Assembly (NCBI GenBank): GCA_038503075.1
Contig: JBCAML010000023.1
Location: 62,001 to 126,000 of the forward strand
DNA from: Gyromitra esculenta
Taxonomy: Eukaryota > Ascomycota > Pezizomycetes > Pezizales > Discinaceae
Length of the DNA: 64,000 nt
Direction: 5' to 3'
Both the position numbers and the translations under genes were made by a program. The notes beneath the pieces are model-generated. The model saw only the letters and a list, made by a program, of their open reading frames with translations. It had not been told where the DNA came from and did no database searches. Shown piece by piece: positions 1 to 11,829 of the stretch; the first letter of the stretch is position 1, and the number at the start of each line of letters is the position of its first letter.

Positions 1-300
1 CCATCCCGATCACCCCGCCCTCCCAATGCCGTGGGAGGACGGGGCACCATTCTTCTGTTTTGCTGATGGAGAAAAGTGGCATTGAAGCAGGCAGAACAAT
101 AGACCTTGAAGTGGGCTTGTAAATAGGCATCTAAGTGAACAGGTGTACAAGTGTGTTAGCAAGAAAGTAGACCTAGAAGCAGGCAGGGAACAGGAACTGA
201 AATAACCAGGAAATGGACTATGAAAGTGATCTGTGCAGTAGGTTGGTAGTGGAAAGCATGAAGGAAAGCAAACAAAGCAGACAGAGAAATACGCGCCCAC
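1..300. repeat. Degenerate AGCAGG-type minisatellite
   Basis: The stretch carries loosely repeated words such as GAAGCAGGCAG, GAACAGG and AGGAAA at irregular spacing of about 20-60 bp. The same vocabulary recurs at 18.84-19.03 kb and 33.11-33.20 kb. The open minus-strand frame here is low-complexity and has no recognisable domain. From 301 to 491 I see only AT-rich sequence. Confidence 0.35.
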
Positions 301-491
301 ACATGTTTTTGCCCTTGTGTCTTATCTATTTTCTCATTTTACTTTTAAATCAAATACATTCAAGTTCAACATGCATCTAGTTTCATTTCTTGGAAAACAT
401 ATTATCTTTGCTAACATTTCTTACAAATATTATTTTTTATCTTTAATCTTCCCCATACCGCATTTTTGGTCTTGTCTCCAAGTCTAATTTA

Positions 492-1183
492 TCAGGCTAT
501 AATTCTGCCTCTTTGCTCCTCATCTAAAGCCCAAAATAGTTTTTCAACCACCTCATATGGAATTGGCTTTGGCATCATTAGGCGGGCAAGGTACATCCAC
601 ATTGTACCGCGATGTCTGTTTGCCAATTTACACTCTTAGTTAATGCAGATCATACATTATTTAATTCCAAGTTTGACCACTTTACTTACTTTTTATACCA
701 ATCATGGTTCTCAATGTTTTCTAAAAACGCCGGCAAATCAGTGCCCAAACCTTTCCACGGTGCTTCCACTTTTTCCTGTTTCTTGATAACCTGCCATAAA
801 TGGTCATTTGCCCTGTTAACACAGCGTCAATAAATAGCAACATAATATAACCCGAAGATAGTATCTTACCCGTTATACGATACTGAGAATATCAAATTTT
901 CTTCATCTGTCGGTTCTCTCTTACACAATTTGTCCTGATAATGATACCTACAACTTCTTGCAGTAATATCTGGCCTACCAAATAGTTTCGCCGCTGTAGC
1001 CCAAGAAAATGGAGGCAGATGATAGAAACCTTCTTCACCTGTAGGAACTACACAATGCTCACCGGCTATAACATAGTAGATGAGTATATCATTATCTTCC
1101 TCGCTCCAAACAGGTGGGTTCCGAGGTTTTTCAGCGCACTTGCTGAGAACACGCGCGTTAGCGGAAAATTCAGAAAAAGACAT
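492..1183 (-). CDS. Myb/SANT-like DNA-binding protein, three exons
   Basis: Model: complement(join(492..615,690..812,870..1183)), 186 aa. The start is the ATG at 1183; the frame is open further upstream but has no ATG. Exon 1 has a SANT-like block beginning VWSEEDNDIL with later aromatic anchors. Exon 2 encodes a second block around HLWQVIKKQEKVEAPWKGLG and ends DWYKK. Exon 3 has a third block (TMWMYLARLMMPKPIPYEVV) and ends at TGA. Introns are GTAAGA...AACAG (813-869) and GTAAGT...AACAG (616-689); both keep phase 2. Intron positions, phases and the three-block layout match the gene at 7378-8309, so the two are paralogues. The role is probably DNA binding in the nucleus; the target is unknown. 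Confidence 0.72.
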
Positions 1184-2099
1184 AGTGTAAAAGAAGGTTT
1201 CTGCTGCTGGTAATAGTGGAGCAGTTTTAGCGTGTTTTGTAATTACTGGTGTATATAGATACAAGTTGAAGAAGAGGTGTAAGTTACGTGTTTGGTACTT
1301 GTTGTAGTAAGTTTAAGAAGTTCAGGAGTACAGTCGTATATAAGGAAAATATTTCATGTTGAATGTGCGTTGCGAGTGAATACTATGGAGATTGTTGCAA
1401 TACTTATTGTTCTTGCCAATTTTATGTTTGAATAACAATTCAAATTTCACTGCGCAGCCATAGAAAATACCTGAAGCCATTATTGTAAAATCTCTTTTTC
1501 TTCAGCAACAAAAACAGCTATTGGTGTCTTGTGTGTTCCCCAGGATGCTACCACTATATACATACATACTATGCAAGATATTGATATATACTTAAACCTA
1601 CCTTATTTTACTTTCATTAATTATTTCTACTCATGGTAGCTGTACGAACTAGCGGTGTACACATAGTCGTGTTTTTTTTGATGCAGTACCAAAAGTCAGC
1701 GACTTCTGACAACCAACAATACTTGCCACATAGAGCACCAACAATCCATCGCATGCACAAGTCTCATAGATGCATCAGCAAAAAGGGGGATCTGTTTCAG
1801 GATGCGCATACCGCATGGAAGCATATAAACGGACTAGACGAACTGGACGCAGATTTATCTTAGTCTCCGAGTTCAACGTAGAGCCTGAATTTCCTACGTC
1901 TGGGCGCGCCCCTCGGAGATTTCCCAATCCTACTCCTGGGCGCAAGCTACATTGCCCTACGCCCTACGTACTGGAGCACTGGAGCACTGGACAAGCGAGG
2001 TCTATATAGACACATACGGTCACGCTCCTGTCACGCTGTTCTGTTGCTAATGAATATGTGCGAAATCTTCAATTCCCTACAACTGCTAAGCTATATACG
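1184..2099. other. Gene-poor AT-rich stretch
   Basis: No convincing gene. This is AT-rich 5' flanking sequence of the Myb-like gene, then short open frames at 1633-2009 with no domain, and a short duplication of GGAGCACT near 1971-1988. No promoter element can be fixed. Confidence 0.4.
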
Positions 2100-2470
2100 T
2101 ATATGATACCCTGCGCTCCCCGCTCTCGCCAGCGCTCGGGAGGTCGATCTCGCTCTCGTGTAGGCGACATATAGAGCTCGCTAGGGGGTCGATCCTTCTG
2201 TCGAGCAGGCGCCCTATAGAGCTCTGTGGGGGGTTGATCTCGCTGTCGAGCAGGTACCGTATAGAGTTCTTGGGGGGGACGATCTTGCTGTCGAGAGGGT
2301 GTATATGAGCGTCCTAGGGAGCTCGCTATAGCGATCGCTAAGGAGGTCGATCCCGCTGTCGAACGGGGTCAATATGGGCGGCCTAGGGCAGCCAAGCAGG
2401 CAATATATGAGTATCGCTAGAGAGATTCTTATGGCAGTCGATCCTGCAGTGGAGCAGGTGGTATTGGAGG
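2100..2470. repeat. Minisatellite, unit about 50-60 bp
   Basis: Diverged tandem units share GTCGATC, CTGTCGAGCAGG and TATAGAGCTC words, recurring roughly every 50-60 bp. A related block in the opposite orientation lies at about 23.6-24.1 kb, with GTCGATCCTGC words on the minus strand. Confidence 0.6.
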
Positions 2471-2699
2471 CGTCCGAGGCAGGATGCAGGGGGGGGCAGT
2501 TGAACGACAGCAAAGTACACCCTAGAGACCTGTTGGCGAAGTTCTTTAGGAAGAGAGGCGGAAGGATAAGTAGGAGGTGGGGGGTGTGGCCCATATATGA
2601 GAAGTACTGCTGGGAGGGCGTGGGTGAGGTTATGGTGATCTTGAAGGAAGTTGGCTTAAAGAACCGAGGAAGAGGCTAGGATTCCGACTGAGAAGAATC

Positions 2700-3060
2700 C
2701 GACCGAGACAGCTATTGGGCGTACGAGCGTCCTGGGCGTGGGTGAATGGGCGTGGGAGTATGGGCGTATGGGCGTACTGGGCGTAATGGACATACTGGGC
2801 GTACTGGACGTGCTATCCGGGAGAGAATAGAAGCAAAGTATGGGCGTATGGGTGTACTAGGTGTATCAGCATATTGAACATACTATTGCGCGAACAATTG
2901 AGCAGCTATATGGGCGTACTAGGCGCACTGACGTACTTGCCACGGATTTGGGCAGCATGTGGGACGAACTGACGTACTAGGCGCAAATAGACGCGCCAGT
3001 GTTCGAGACCAACAACGCCCTGAGGGTATAAACGTGCCTGGACGCATATAGGCGCACAGG
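2700..3060. repeat. Short-period TGGGCGTAC repeat
   Basis: The 9-11 bp word TGGGCGTAC/TGGGCGTATG recurs many times with point changes, decaying to GGCGCA-type words toward 3050. Similar GGGCGTACTTGGCGCA words occur on the minus strand at 23.36-23.50 kb. No gene is seen between 2470 and 3477. Confidence 0.6.
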
Positions 3061-3477
3061 ATTTGGGGAGTGCGCGAGTGCGCTTGCCCATGCGTCCATG
3101 CGCAGTCCGGGTTTTGGTGATGAGCGAGGATCAGTGGCAACTTAGACTGCAAATACCGAATGGATGTTACTACCAGAGGCTGCTGAACAATTGTTATGGC
3201 TGAAGAGGGAAACGAAGAGTTTGAAGTTTTAGGGAACATATGAGCTATTGTTGGATAATACGGGAGCTAAGTCACTAGCTTAAAATCCCTATTTTTATAA
3301 TTAATCTATCAACATTAGCTTGCATTTTCACATCGTTAGGTAGAAATTAGCTAGGAAAGCTTTTTTATTGCCTTATGTTCCCACTGGGGAAAACGTAGTG
3401 GATCTTTTTACTGGGAGACTTGGAAAGATCAAACACCAGTTGTTTTCTTAAAATATACCGTGATTCGTCAGTGAAAG

Positions 3478-3747
3478 TGTCAAGGTAGGACTCTAGTGTC
3501 AAGCCACACGATCGCAATTGTAATACCTCAGTGCGCATATTTAGTTGTACTGATCATGTGGATAGAATGTTATGCCTGGCCGGATAGAATAGTGTGTAGT
3601 GAACGATAGTACTGTTGCAACTGTATTGAGATGGATTTTCTTTAAGTACAAGTCATGGGAGTAGTTTAGTTCATCATCAATATCATTTAATATCTCCCTC
3701 ATATCAGCTCTCCTGTTTACCCGCTGTCCTGTGCCTATATTTTATTA
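3478..3747 (+). repeat. Solo LTR, TGTCAA...ATTA family
   Basis: This is one of four copies of a roughly 243-270 bp LTR (others at 6382-6649, 9074-9316 and 22434-22703). It starts TGTCAAGG and ends CCTATATTTTATTA; the best copy ends TTTTACCA. The five bases before (GAAAG) and after (GCTCC) do not match, so a target duplication is not visible here. Either one flank was lost or the copy arose by recombination. The sequence just to its right is homologous to that at about 5526, so it abuts the start of a decayed coding repeat. Confidence 0.75.
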
Positions 3748-4690
3748 GCTCCTCCCTCCTGGACCATGAACAAACTGCAACAGTTGAGCTGAACTCCACG
3801 ACGAGCAAGAGCACCACAACCACAAAGGAGAAATCAACGACATCAACCGGGATGACCTCAAGGCCCATTAGGGTCCAGGAAGACGGGCAGGGACCCAGCG
3901 ACCCTTTCCCGATTTGGAGGACCGTCCACCGCGTTAGGAAGAGGCGACAGTCCAAATAAAGGACAGCCGAGGAGAAGGCACTGATCACAAGGAAGCTTTT
4001 CACCGATCCGCAGGTAGAGAATGCAGTGGTAGTAGAGGATAAGAGGTGCAGAACTCGTTGGAAGGTTAGGAAGGAGGCTGAAGAAATTTGGATAGGGGTA
4101 CCTGAGCAGGTGCTACCGGTGGAGCAGGAAGGGGAAGATTATGAATCCGACTCTGAGATTGAGTGGCCCACCAACCCACAACCTACGAAATACTGCAGCT
4201 CGTGTGCGGGCGATGAGGGGGACAGAGGCCTGAAGGAAGGAAGGCAGGACGGCCACGACTATGATGAGAAGGGGAGCCTGAGAGGGTCTGATTCGGACGA
4301 GGACAGTACGTTACCTTTAGGAAGCTCCATCGCTGTCTGTACCTGACTTTCAAAGCTGACGGACCTGCGTGATAGTACTCATAGAGCCCGAGGAGGATCT
4401 TGAACAGGCCCTGGCGATCTCAGCCGGAGTGCCCGACGCGAGGGCGAGTGAAGAGGGTTGGGGTGGGTGGAGGCTCCTGAACATGCCCGGGAGGGAGACG
4501 GGATCCAGGGATCGCGGTTTTAAGGTGAAGGCGAGGAAGAGAAAGCGCTGTGCCACCAAGGAGGTTGTATTCTTCACGCACGGCAGGACGCCGGTGACCG
4601 TGGAGCTGTTCGAGGGCGAGGGAGGAAGGGTGATGGATTACGCGTGCACTGTGGCTGGAAGGCCACTACCTCATGGCGATGGCCCTTGAG
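3748..4690 (+). pseudogene. Decayed coding repeat, copy A
   Basis: Open plus-strand segments (3851-3957, 4026-4346, 4369-4689) are separated by stop codons. Peptide landmarks are MTSRPIRVQEDG, an acidic stretch around 4130-4310, EEDLEQALAISAGVPDARAS and DYACTVAGRPLPHGDG. The same landmarks in the same order recur in copy B at 5526-6790, which shows that this is a duplicated, once-coding unit. I do not recognise the family. The original exon structure cannot be restored because both copies are broken. Confidence 0.5.
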
Positions 4691-5525
4691 AGGACAATAT
4701 GGTGGAGAAGCGTGGAAAAATGGCAAGGCGGAGAGAAACGAGAAGTGATCGCGGAGGGAAAGCGAGTGATGAGATGTGACCCGTTGAGTGAACAGTGGAG
4801 AGGAGGGGAGGGAGATGTAGAGGAACACGGGCCTGAAGAGCGACGTAGAACAAGGCAGCGACAGTGGCTAGAGCAATGGAACGTGATGAAAAGGAGAGAT
4901 GCCAAGACAATGAGCAGTGAGCGCGAACAAGGTAGAACCGAGTGACGAGATGTGACCCGTAGAGTGAAGCACCTCTCATATTTTGTAATGAAGTCGGGGG
5001 GCGAAGTCCAGTGAGTGAGAAAGGAAGAAGGAAGAACGAGTGACGGCGAGTGATACATATGCAACAAAGCAAGGGAACCGAGTGATAGAACGTGAACGGG
5101 AGGGAACTGGTTACACGCAGTGACGGAGAGTGACGTTACTGCAGGCCTACAGCGGAGAACCATCTAGGACTGGTGGCTACAACCGCACTCGGGTTCACCG
5201 AGCAACATGATGGTGCCTCATCAAACAGACAAGGGGCCGCTCGCAGTCCCTATAAGATTCCCTGTCTGTCCGACGGCCCATGGAGCCAGACCAAGAATTA
5301 CGCAGTGAGTCCACAAAACAGATTAGGGGGTGGTAGCACCGGACTAAGAACCACCGCAAAACATGCAATTGTTCACCCTAACCCTTGGAACCGTGGTCTG
5401 CCACACCCGGATCGGGAAGGAACTAGTATGGCTCGGCGCCCAGCCGTGGAAGCCCTGCCCTGATCCTCGCTGTCCACCTCTCTGGAGCAGCTATAAAGAG
5501 GGCTCGATCCCCACCACCAGGTCCA
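4691..5525. other. Non-coding tail of copy A and leader of copy B
   Basis: Purine-rich sequence with GAGTGA/GTGACC words partly matched at 6800-7150. A CTATAAAGAGG box at about 5490 precedes a pyrimidine-rich stretch and the copy B start, so it may be the old promoter of the repeated gene. The motif CCCTAACCCTTGGAACC at about 5377 recurs inverted near 13352. Confidence 0.3.
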
Positions 5526-6790
5526 GCTCTCTCCTATTCCAGGCACGCACCGCTACAGCTCAGCTCAACACCACCAGGAGCATCACAATCCGAAGAATCG
5601 AGGACATCGAAGCAGCATGACTACCCAACCCATCAGGGATCAGGAGGAAGGCCCAGCAACCATTCCCCGATTAGGAAGACACAGCACCACGTCAACAAGA
5701 GGCGACAGTCAGGACAGAAAAAAAAATACACAGTAGTGACGCCGCGCCCCTCCCACAACCAGAAACAGGGCGCATAATCAAACAATACTTTCCGACGAGG
5801 AATACCTTGCACCGCCTTACCAAGAGGTCCAAATCTAACCGGAAGGCTGCCAGGGACGAGGCACCGATTAAGAGGGGGTTTTTTACTAATCTCTCGGTAG
5901 GGGAGAAGTCGCGTGATCTTGAAGATACTAGGAGGCAGTCCTAAAGGCCAATATTGATCTAATTAGGGAAGGGGTAGCGCTACAGGTCCCTTACTTTGTG
6001 TAGTGGGTGATGATGGAGGTAATAAGAGCGCGTGGGAAATTGAACGGCCAGCCACCCCAGCGCCACAGAAGTGCTATGGGTAAGCTGATTACAATCAGGA
6101 AGAGGGTTGGGAGGAGGGAGAAATGGAGAACGGAAGAAGTTCCAACACCGATTAGGGTAGTAGGTGCTCTGTGTTTATGCCACTTTGACGTGCGCTTCGC
6201 ATACAGTATTCAATCACCGTGCTCACGAGCAGGAGCCAGACCTGGAAGAAGCCTTGGAAACCTCTGCAGGAATTACCAATGCACGCACGAGCGAAAGGGT
6301 TGGGATCAGGGAAAGATCATCAGAATTCGTGAAAGAGTGGCTTTAGTGATAGGGTATTCAAAGTGAAGACATGGGAGAAGCTGTTAAAGTAAGACTCACG
6401 TGTGCATCATGTGATCGGTTGTATAATACCCCGGCACAGGTAGATAGTTGCACGGACTTAGATAGAATGTTATACCAAGCCGGATAGAATGTTTAGCTGG
6501 GAAACAATAGTACTAAGGCAATAGTACTGAGGTGGATTTTCCTTAAGTACGAAGTATGGGAGGAGTTTAGTTTAGTATCAATATCATTCTGTATCTCCCT
6601 CACACCAGCTATCCTGTTTACCCGCTGTTCCTGTGCCTATATTTTATTAGAAGCGACATCTATGGATGAAAGAGGCAACGTTCTTCGCGTATGGCAAGAT
6701 ACCTGGCACGATATAGCCTGCGAGGGTGAACTGGAGAGAATGTTGGATTACGCCTGCACGCTGGCTGGCAAGCCCTTGGCGCAGGAGGAT
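5526..6790 (+). pseudogene. Decayed coding repeat, copy B, split by a solo LTR
   Basis: This segment repeats copy A: MTTQPIRDQEEG near 5617, DEAPIKRGFFTNLSVGEK near 5850, PDLEEALETSAGITNARTS near 6236 and LDYACTLAGKPLAQEDG near 6750. A solo LTR (6382-6649) with a GAAGC target duplication interrupts it. Stops and frameshifts are frequent, so it is not functional. Family unknown. Confidence 0.5.
6382..6649 (+). repeat. Solo LTR with GAAGC target duplication
   Basis: It starts TGTTAAAG, ends TTTTATTA and is 268 bp long. It is flanked by GAAGC at 6377-6381 and GAAGC at 6650-6654, which fixes both ends. It is inserted in the decayed coding repeat copy B. The terminal TTA instead of CCA is a C-to-T change also seen in the copies at 3478 and 22434. 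Confidence 0.9.
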
Positions 6791-7377
6791 GGATGCTGAT
6801 TCACGACGGATGAATGGATGGGCACAACAGAGACTTCGTGCGAGGAAGCGCGTCTGACGGTGGGGGCAGGGGGGGGGAAATGAACCAGACAAAGCCTTTG
6901 ATATCGCAGACTGAACGAGAGATAATATGAGAGCGCAGAAGCCGGGCCCACGACGTGGATCTCATCGCAGTAGGAATCGCCAAGCCATATGTACATGAGG
7001 AACGAGTGACGAAACATGACCCACAGAGAAAGAAGCACTTGAACATGGGCCGTCAGTCTTATCTCTGACGAAGAAAGCATGCGCCAAACAGACTTGTATC
7101 CCAAAAACACACACCGGCGTTTGCTGATGTGCCTCCTCCACGGCAAATTCTATTACAGCAATCACCTCCAATAGTATGCACTCTCGTGTCCCGTAGAATC
7201 AACAAAACCTCGAATAAAAGAAATAAAATCCGTACATAATCTTCCTGCTATGTACTTACCACCTCCAGCATTTATATCATCATTTCCAACAATTCTGTAC
7301 TTCCGCTATCTTTTCTTAACTCCCCCATCTCCCCACAACTCCCATTCCCGCATCTCCCCCTTCAGCCACACAAGATA

Positions 7378-8309
7378 ATGCCCAAAATCACATCACAACC
7401 CTGGTCCGCCGCCGACGACGAAATTCTAACCCACCACATGAACACCACCCTGACCCCCAACGCCGGCTGGACCGACAGATCGCGCCTCATCCCGGGCAAG
7501 AGCGGTAAAGCCTGCCAAACGCGCTGGGGCACAGTGCTAATGAAGCGGGACCCGACCGCCGAAGAAATCAAGATATTTGCCACGATATATAAAGGGTATC
7601 GTTCTATTTATCCGCCCGCACCATAATTTCCCCCTTCCGTATTTCCTACGATTACTAACCGCACGCAACGCACACTCCAGGTCCGCTGATCCGCTATGGG
7701 CGACACTGCAGAGCTGGGACCGCACCTGCGGCGACGCGCCGTGGGCGGGCTTGGGGGAGGATAAGAGTGAGCTGACGGCTGACGGGCAGAGGCATTGGTA
7801 TAAATGGTGTGTCGACATTCCCACGTTCCCACATTCCCACATTCCGACCTCGTCCGTGTTATTTTGCGACGTTTGGGTTTAGGGAGGGAGGGAGGGAAAT
7901 TGGTTAACAAGGGTTGTGTGGATTGGTGCATAGGTCGGGGAGTAAGTTGTGGCAGACGATTGCGACGGAGATGAAGATACCGCTGGGCGTGGTGGAGACG
8001 ATGTTTTTTGGGTTGACGGAGCGGGAGCGGGAGGTGGGAGTTCGGGGCTGTGTGCAGGGTGGTGATAGTTGTCTTGGTGGTGCTGCGACTGCAGATGGGT
8101 TAGATACCGTGGTGGAAGCGGGACAGGTAGAGGGAGGGAATGGTGATGTTGGTGCTGGCTATCCGGGTAGTTCTATGCCAACTGGCGACTATGATAGTAT
8201 GTTAGAACATGAGCAGGCAGAGGGAGGAAGAGTCCATGTTAATACTACTTATCCGGGCATATCTATGCCAACTGAGGACTCGGAAGACATGTTTTACTAT
8301 GTCGATTAG
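7378..8309 (+). CDS. Myb/SANT-like DNA-binding protein, three exons
   Basis: Model: join(7378..7595,7681..7806,7934..8309), 239 aa. Intron 1 runs GTATCG...TACTAAC...CCAG, intron 2 GTGTGT...CATAG; the reading frame is kept across both in phase 2. Exon 1 has a Myb-like block with Trp9, Trp31 and Trp50 (PWSAADDEIL ... KACQTRW). Exon 2 has DPLWATLQSW ... RHWYKW, and exon 3 has SKLWQTIATEMKIPLGVVET. The tail contains two diverged copies of a segment ending YPG(S/I)SMPT, so it grew by internal duplication. It is GC-richer than its surroundings. Likely a nuclear DNA-binding protein; target unknown. Its third exon is the source of the array at 10.65-11.58 kb. Confidence 0.75.
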
Positions 8310-9068
8310 GCTTCCCCTAGCGTACGACATCTTTAAAGTCCTCTAGTTTGTCTTCTAATAGTATTCCATCATCTGTAATTCAGTGCTCGCTGTATTTACT
8401 CTACCACTACCTTCCACTCCCAAAAAAGTTGATCCGCCATTCGATCCCATTCCTTTAGTGCGATATTGCACCAACCGTGCGGGAGACGAACACACAAACC
8501 ACTGCAGGCTCTCACCATACCTGACCGCGCCGTGAAAATGAAGGCCCCAAGCCAACAAAAGCCCTGGTGCGAGTTTTACCCCCGAACTCAGCCTGGCGCC
8601 AACATTCTTACCTTAACTCAGAATACTTACCCTACATGAACGCCCACCCGCAACACCAGGCGAGAGAGCTCCCGCAAGTCACCTGGAAGTGCGTGCTGGA
8701 TCTGCTGAAGGCTGAAGCTGGACGATGATGCGCGTGGCTGACCTCCCGCTGGATGGCCGACGGCGCTACGTTCTAGGAGGATGCGGATCTGTCTGGTTGG
8801 CATCTAGTCGGCGTGTGAGGCGCTTGGGCGACGGTTGGCGGTGTGGCTGTGGGAATTCGTGGTGACTCTGAACTTTCCTAACACGTGCATATTAATGTTT
8901 ATCTCCATGCATATATAACTGGTTAATTGGGATATATAGATAGCGGAGTTACTGTATTTATTTTTGGGTTTAATAGTTTAATATTTTATGATTTTGGGAC
9001 GTCATTTCTCGATTACACTTTTCATATGTAGCACATTATGCAGGATATAACGTCCTGTATACACGTCC
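8310..9068. other. Intergenic, nothing recognised
   Basis: No open frame with a domain, no tandem repeat and no RNA gene was recognised between the Myb-like gene and the solo LTR. Confidence 0.4.
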
Positions 9069-9073
9069 GAAAC

Positions 9074-9316
9074 TGTCAAAGTAGGACTCACGTGTGTATC
9101 ATGTGATCGGATTAATAATATCCCGATGAGGGTAGTTAGTTGCGCCGACTCGGATAGAATAGTGTGCGGGGAACGATAGTACTGAGGCAACAGTACTGAG
9201 ATGGATTTTCCTTAAGCATAAATTACGGGAGTAGTTTAGTTTAGCATCAACATCATTCGGTATCTCCCTCGTACCAGCTTCCTGTTTACCCGCTGTCCTG
9301 TGCCTATATTTTACCA
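9074..9316 (+). repeat. Solo LTR with GAAAC target duplication
   Basis: It is 243 bp, starts TGTCAAAG and ends TTTTACCA, and is flanked by GAAAC at 9069-9073 and 9317-9321. This is the best-preserved copy and gives the family's canonical TG...CA ends. Confidence 0.92.
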
Positions 9317-10650
9317 GAAACTACCCGTTATCGTATGATGTAACATAGCTTTCTATTTCCTGTTTTTATGTTTACTTAGCAGTTCTACGGGATCAAAGGG
9401 CTTTCAAATTCCCACCTATATTTCCTCCTATGGTCAGAGAACCTCAGTCTGAGTATAAATACTGCGTATATCGCCCTCTGTTCTCCTTCTATTCTTCAGA
9501 CAACTATCGATAGACAATATAGACTTTAGACCTAAGCTTGAACCTTCCTGTTCTTGCTTATATCTCGTCTTCCTTAGAGACTATAGGTACTTCGCTCCTC
9601 CATAGAGATTCAGACTTTAGATACACTTGAGACTCACCGCTCCAGCTGTTCTTCTGCTGCCCTCCCGGTCACTTTTCAGTAGTGGCAGTGTTTCGTGTGC
9701 GGAGGGCTGAAACACCCGGAGAGTGAGGCCGAGGCGCAGATGGAGATAGAGGGCGGGGAGCTGGTGAGCGAATTCCAGGACAGGAGGAGTTGGTGAGAAT
9801 GACGGAGGAGATGGTGGGCTGTGGAGAAGAGGTTGAGGTTGGCAGCCACTGGGAGGGGGAGGTGAAGACGAGATGATCGGGGCGGTGGGGCAGCAGATGT
9901 TTGGGGAAATCAGCTGCATATCCTTCGAGGACGACAGAGATCTCGAGCTGCGGGGCGTATGTACCGTGATGATAGGGCTTGAAGGCTTCAACATGCGTAG
10001 GTGGTACCAGGACCACTACTATAGAAGGGGATATATAGGCAGGAATGGTCGCGGAGAGCTTAGGTGTAAGTGAAATGATCGAGGAACGGGATTCAATTTA
10101 ACGAAAGGAAGTTGAATGAATAGAACGGCGTGAATGACAAATCTATCTATTTATCTATCTGAATGAAAAGAACGAGCGAAGAGTGAGCGAGTGACAGAGT
10201 GTGATCCCACTCACCGAGCAACGAGCGATTTATTGTATTAAGAGGGCGGATCCCGCGCGAACGGGATGAGGAGGAGGAGATGATGGAGGCGGCGGGGCAG
10301 CGGATGTTACGGGACATCTCCCGCACATGCTACGAGGACGGCGGAGATCTAGAGCTGCTGGGACACAACACGATGATGGGTACAGCCACTGCAACATTCG
10401 AGAGTGGTAAGTATTCCACAGCTACTGAAGGTGAGAGAGAGGGTTGGTAATAGGTATATGTACATAAGATCTTCTGATCCATTATGGACTTACTTATTCA
10501 AAAGTGACTGGGTCACAGATAACACACCGGGGCAAACTTGGGAAACAGCAACGCAACTTAGTTTCTGCCAGACAATATAACTGGTATAAAATATCACGCA
10601 ATTCCTCTGTCTTGTCACCTCAATTTGTGACTTCAAGATTGTAAACAAAC
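9317..10650. other. Decayed coding remnants with an internal duplication
   Basis: About 85 bp at 9871-9955 (peptide MIGAVGQQMFGEISC ... DLELRG) recurs at about 10278-10362 (MMEAAGQRMLRDISR ... DLELLG) on the plus strand. Each occurrence is followed by further coding-like bases but also by stops. This suggests a duplicated exon of an unknown gene, now broken. There is a short run of TATC units near 10141-10160. Confidence 0.35.
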
Positions 10651-10654
10651 GCAT

Positions 10655-11580
10655 GATAATAACCAAGCTTCGTGTAGAGACGTGGAAAAACACCGCGCCG
10701 GAAATAGAGAGTCCGTGGGGAGTGGTTGAAATAATGTTATCCGCTTGACGGAGAAGGAGCAGGCAGCAGGAGCCAATGTCAATGTTCATGCTTGCCCGAC
10801 TGGTATTAAATAAGCATACAACAATGGCCTGGCCTCGTGCAGGAATGTGCAAGAACATTGCAGCTGAAATGAAGAAACCATCGGGAGTGGTTGAGACCAT
10901 GTTCTTTTCCCTAACTGAAAAGAGAAGGTAGGGACGTCGATACGTATGTCAATGACAGTCACGTCGGTACTAGCAAACCATATAACAAGAGACCTGTTGG
11001 AATGGGGTGCTCTCACCCATCATCACCCGGAGTAGTACAGAAGGGGGCTTGACAGTCAGAGTGACACTGATAGTTGTTACACCGACGGATGTTATGGTTT
11101 CTATTTGCCCGACGGGCATATTCTCTTAGTAAGTAAGTAAGTAAATTTCATTTACGCATCCAACCCTTGGGTTATGGCGATCGCACTTATGTCAGATAGG
11201 TGTTATTCTATGGAAACAGAAGAGTATTCAGTCGGGATGTTTGCGGTAGTTTGTTCGATATCAATTCAGTCATTATTACTATCATGCTACACATTTCAAA
11301 AAAACCAACCTCGTGCAGAGATGGAGAAAAGTGTCGCAGCAGAGATGAAGATTCCCTGGGGAGTGGTTGAGACCATGCCCTTTTCCCTAACTGAAAGGAG
11401 AAGGTAGGGGCGTCGATACATATGTTAATGCTAGCTACCTTGATACTAGCAAATCATATAGCAGAAACCAACCTCGTGCAGAGATGGAGAAAAGTATCGC
11501 AGCAGAAATGGGGATTCCCTGGAGAGCAGTGGAAAATATGCTCTTTTTCATTACTAGAAGGTGGATGTAGAAGCAATAGA
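10655..11580 (+). pseudogene. Tandem array of broken Myb-like third exons
   Basis: At least four copies (starting near 10660, 10824, 11312 and 11466) match the third exon of the gene at 7378-8309. The conserved peptide is KSVAAEMKIPWGVVETM followed by F-SLTE(R/K)RR and a TAG; three copies keep a GTGCAG acceptor-like start. Two spacings are near 155-165 bp. Fragments resembling the YPGISMPT tail are interspersed. No first or second exon accompanies them, so they are not genes. Confidence 0.6.
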
Positions 11581-11829
11581 TGCCTATGTTCGTGGTAGTT
11601 ATTCAGGCATATGTACACCAATGAACAACACGGACAGCATGTCTTATGTACCGTTTACTGTTCGGCGCCCAATGAACTCGCCATCAATCGGCTGCATGAA
11701 TCCATGGAGAGGGCTCTATCACTTCCGTCTTTTAGTCTCGCTTTCTTCATCGCTATGCACCGCGTCGCGCAGAGTTGATATATATTCATTCTATCCGCCC
11801 CATATCCCACTACATACCGCCTCACGCTC

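Noticed and set aside
10..300. Cysteine-rich minus-strand open frame suggesting a small secreted protein
   Set aside because: It is a translation of a degenerate minisatellite; no signal peptide pattern and no stable cysteine spacing.
4666..5163. Long serine/leucine-rich minus-strand frames
   Set aside because: They are low-complexity and overlap each other in two frames over repeat-derived sequence; no domain.
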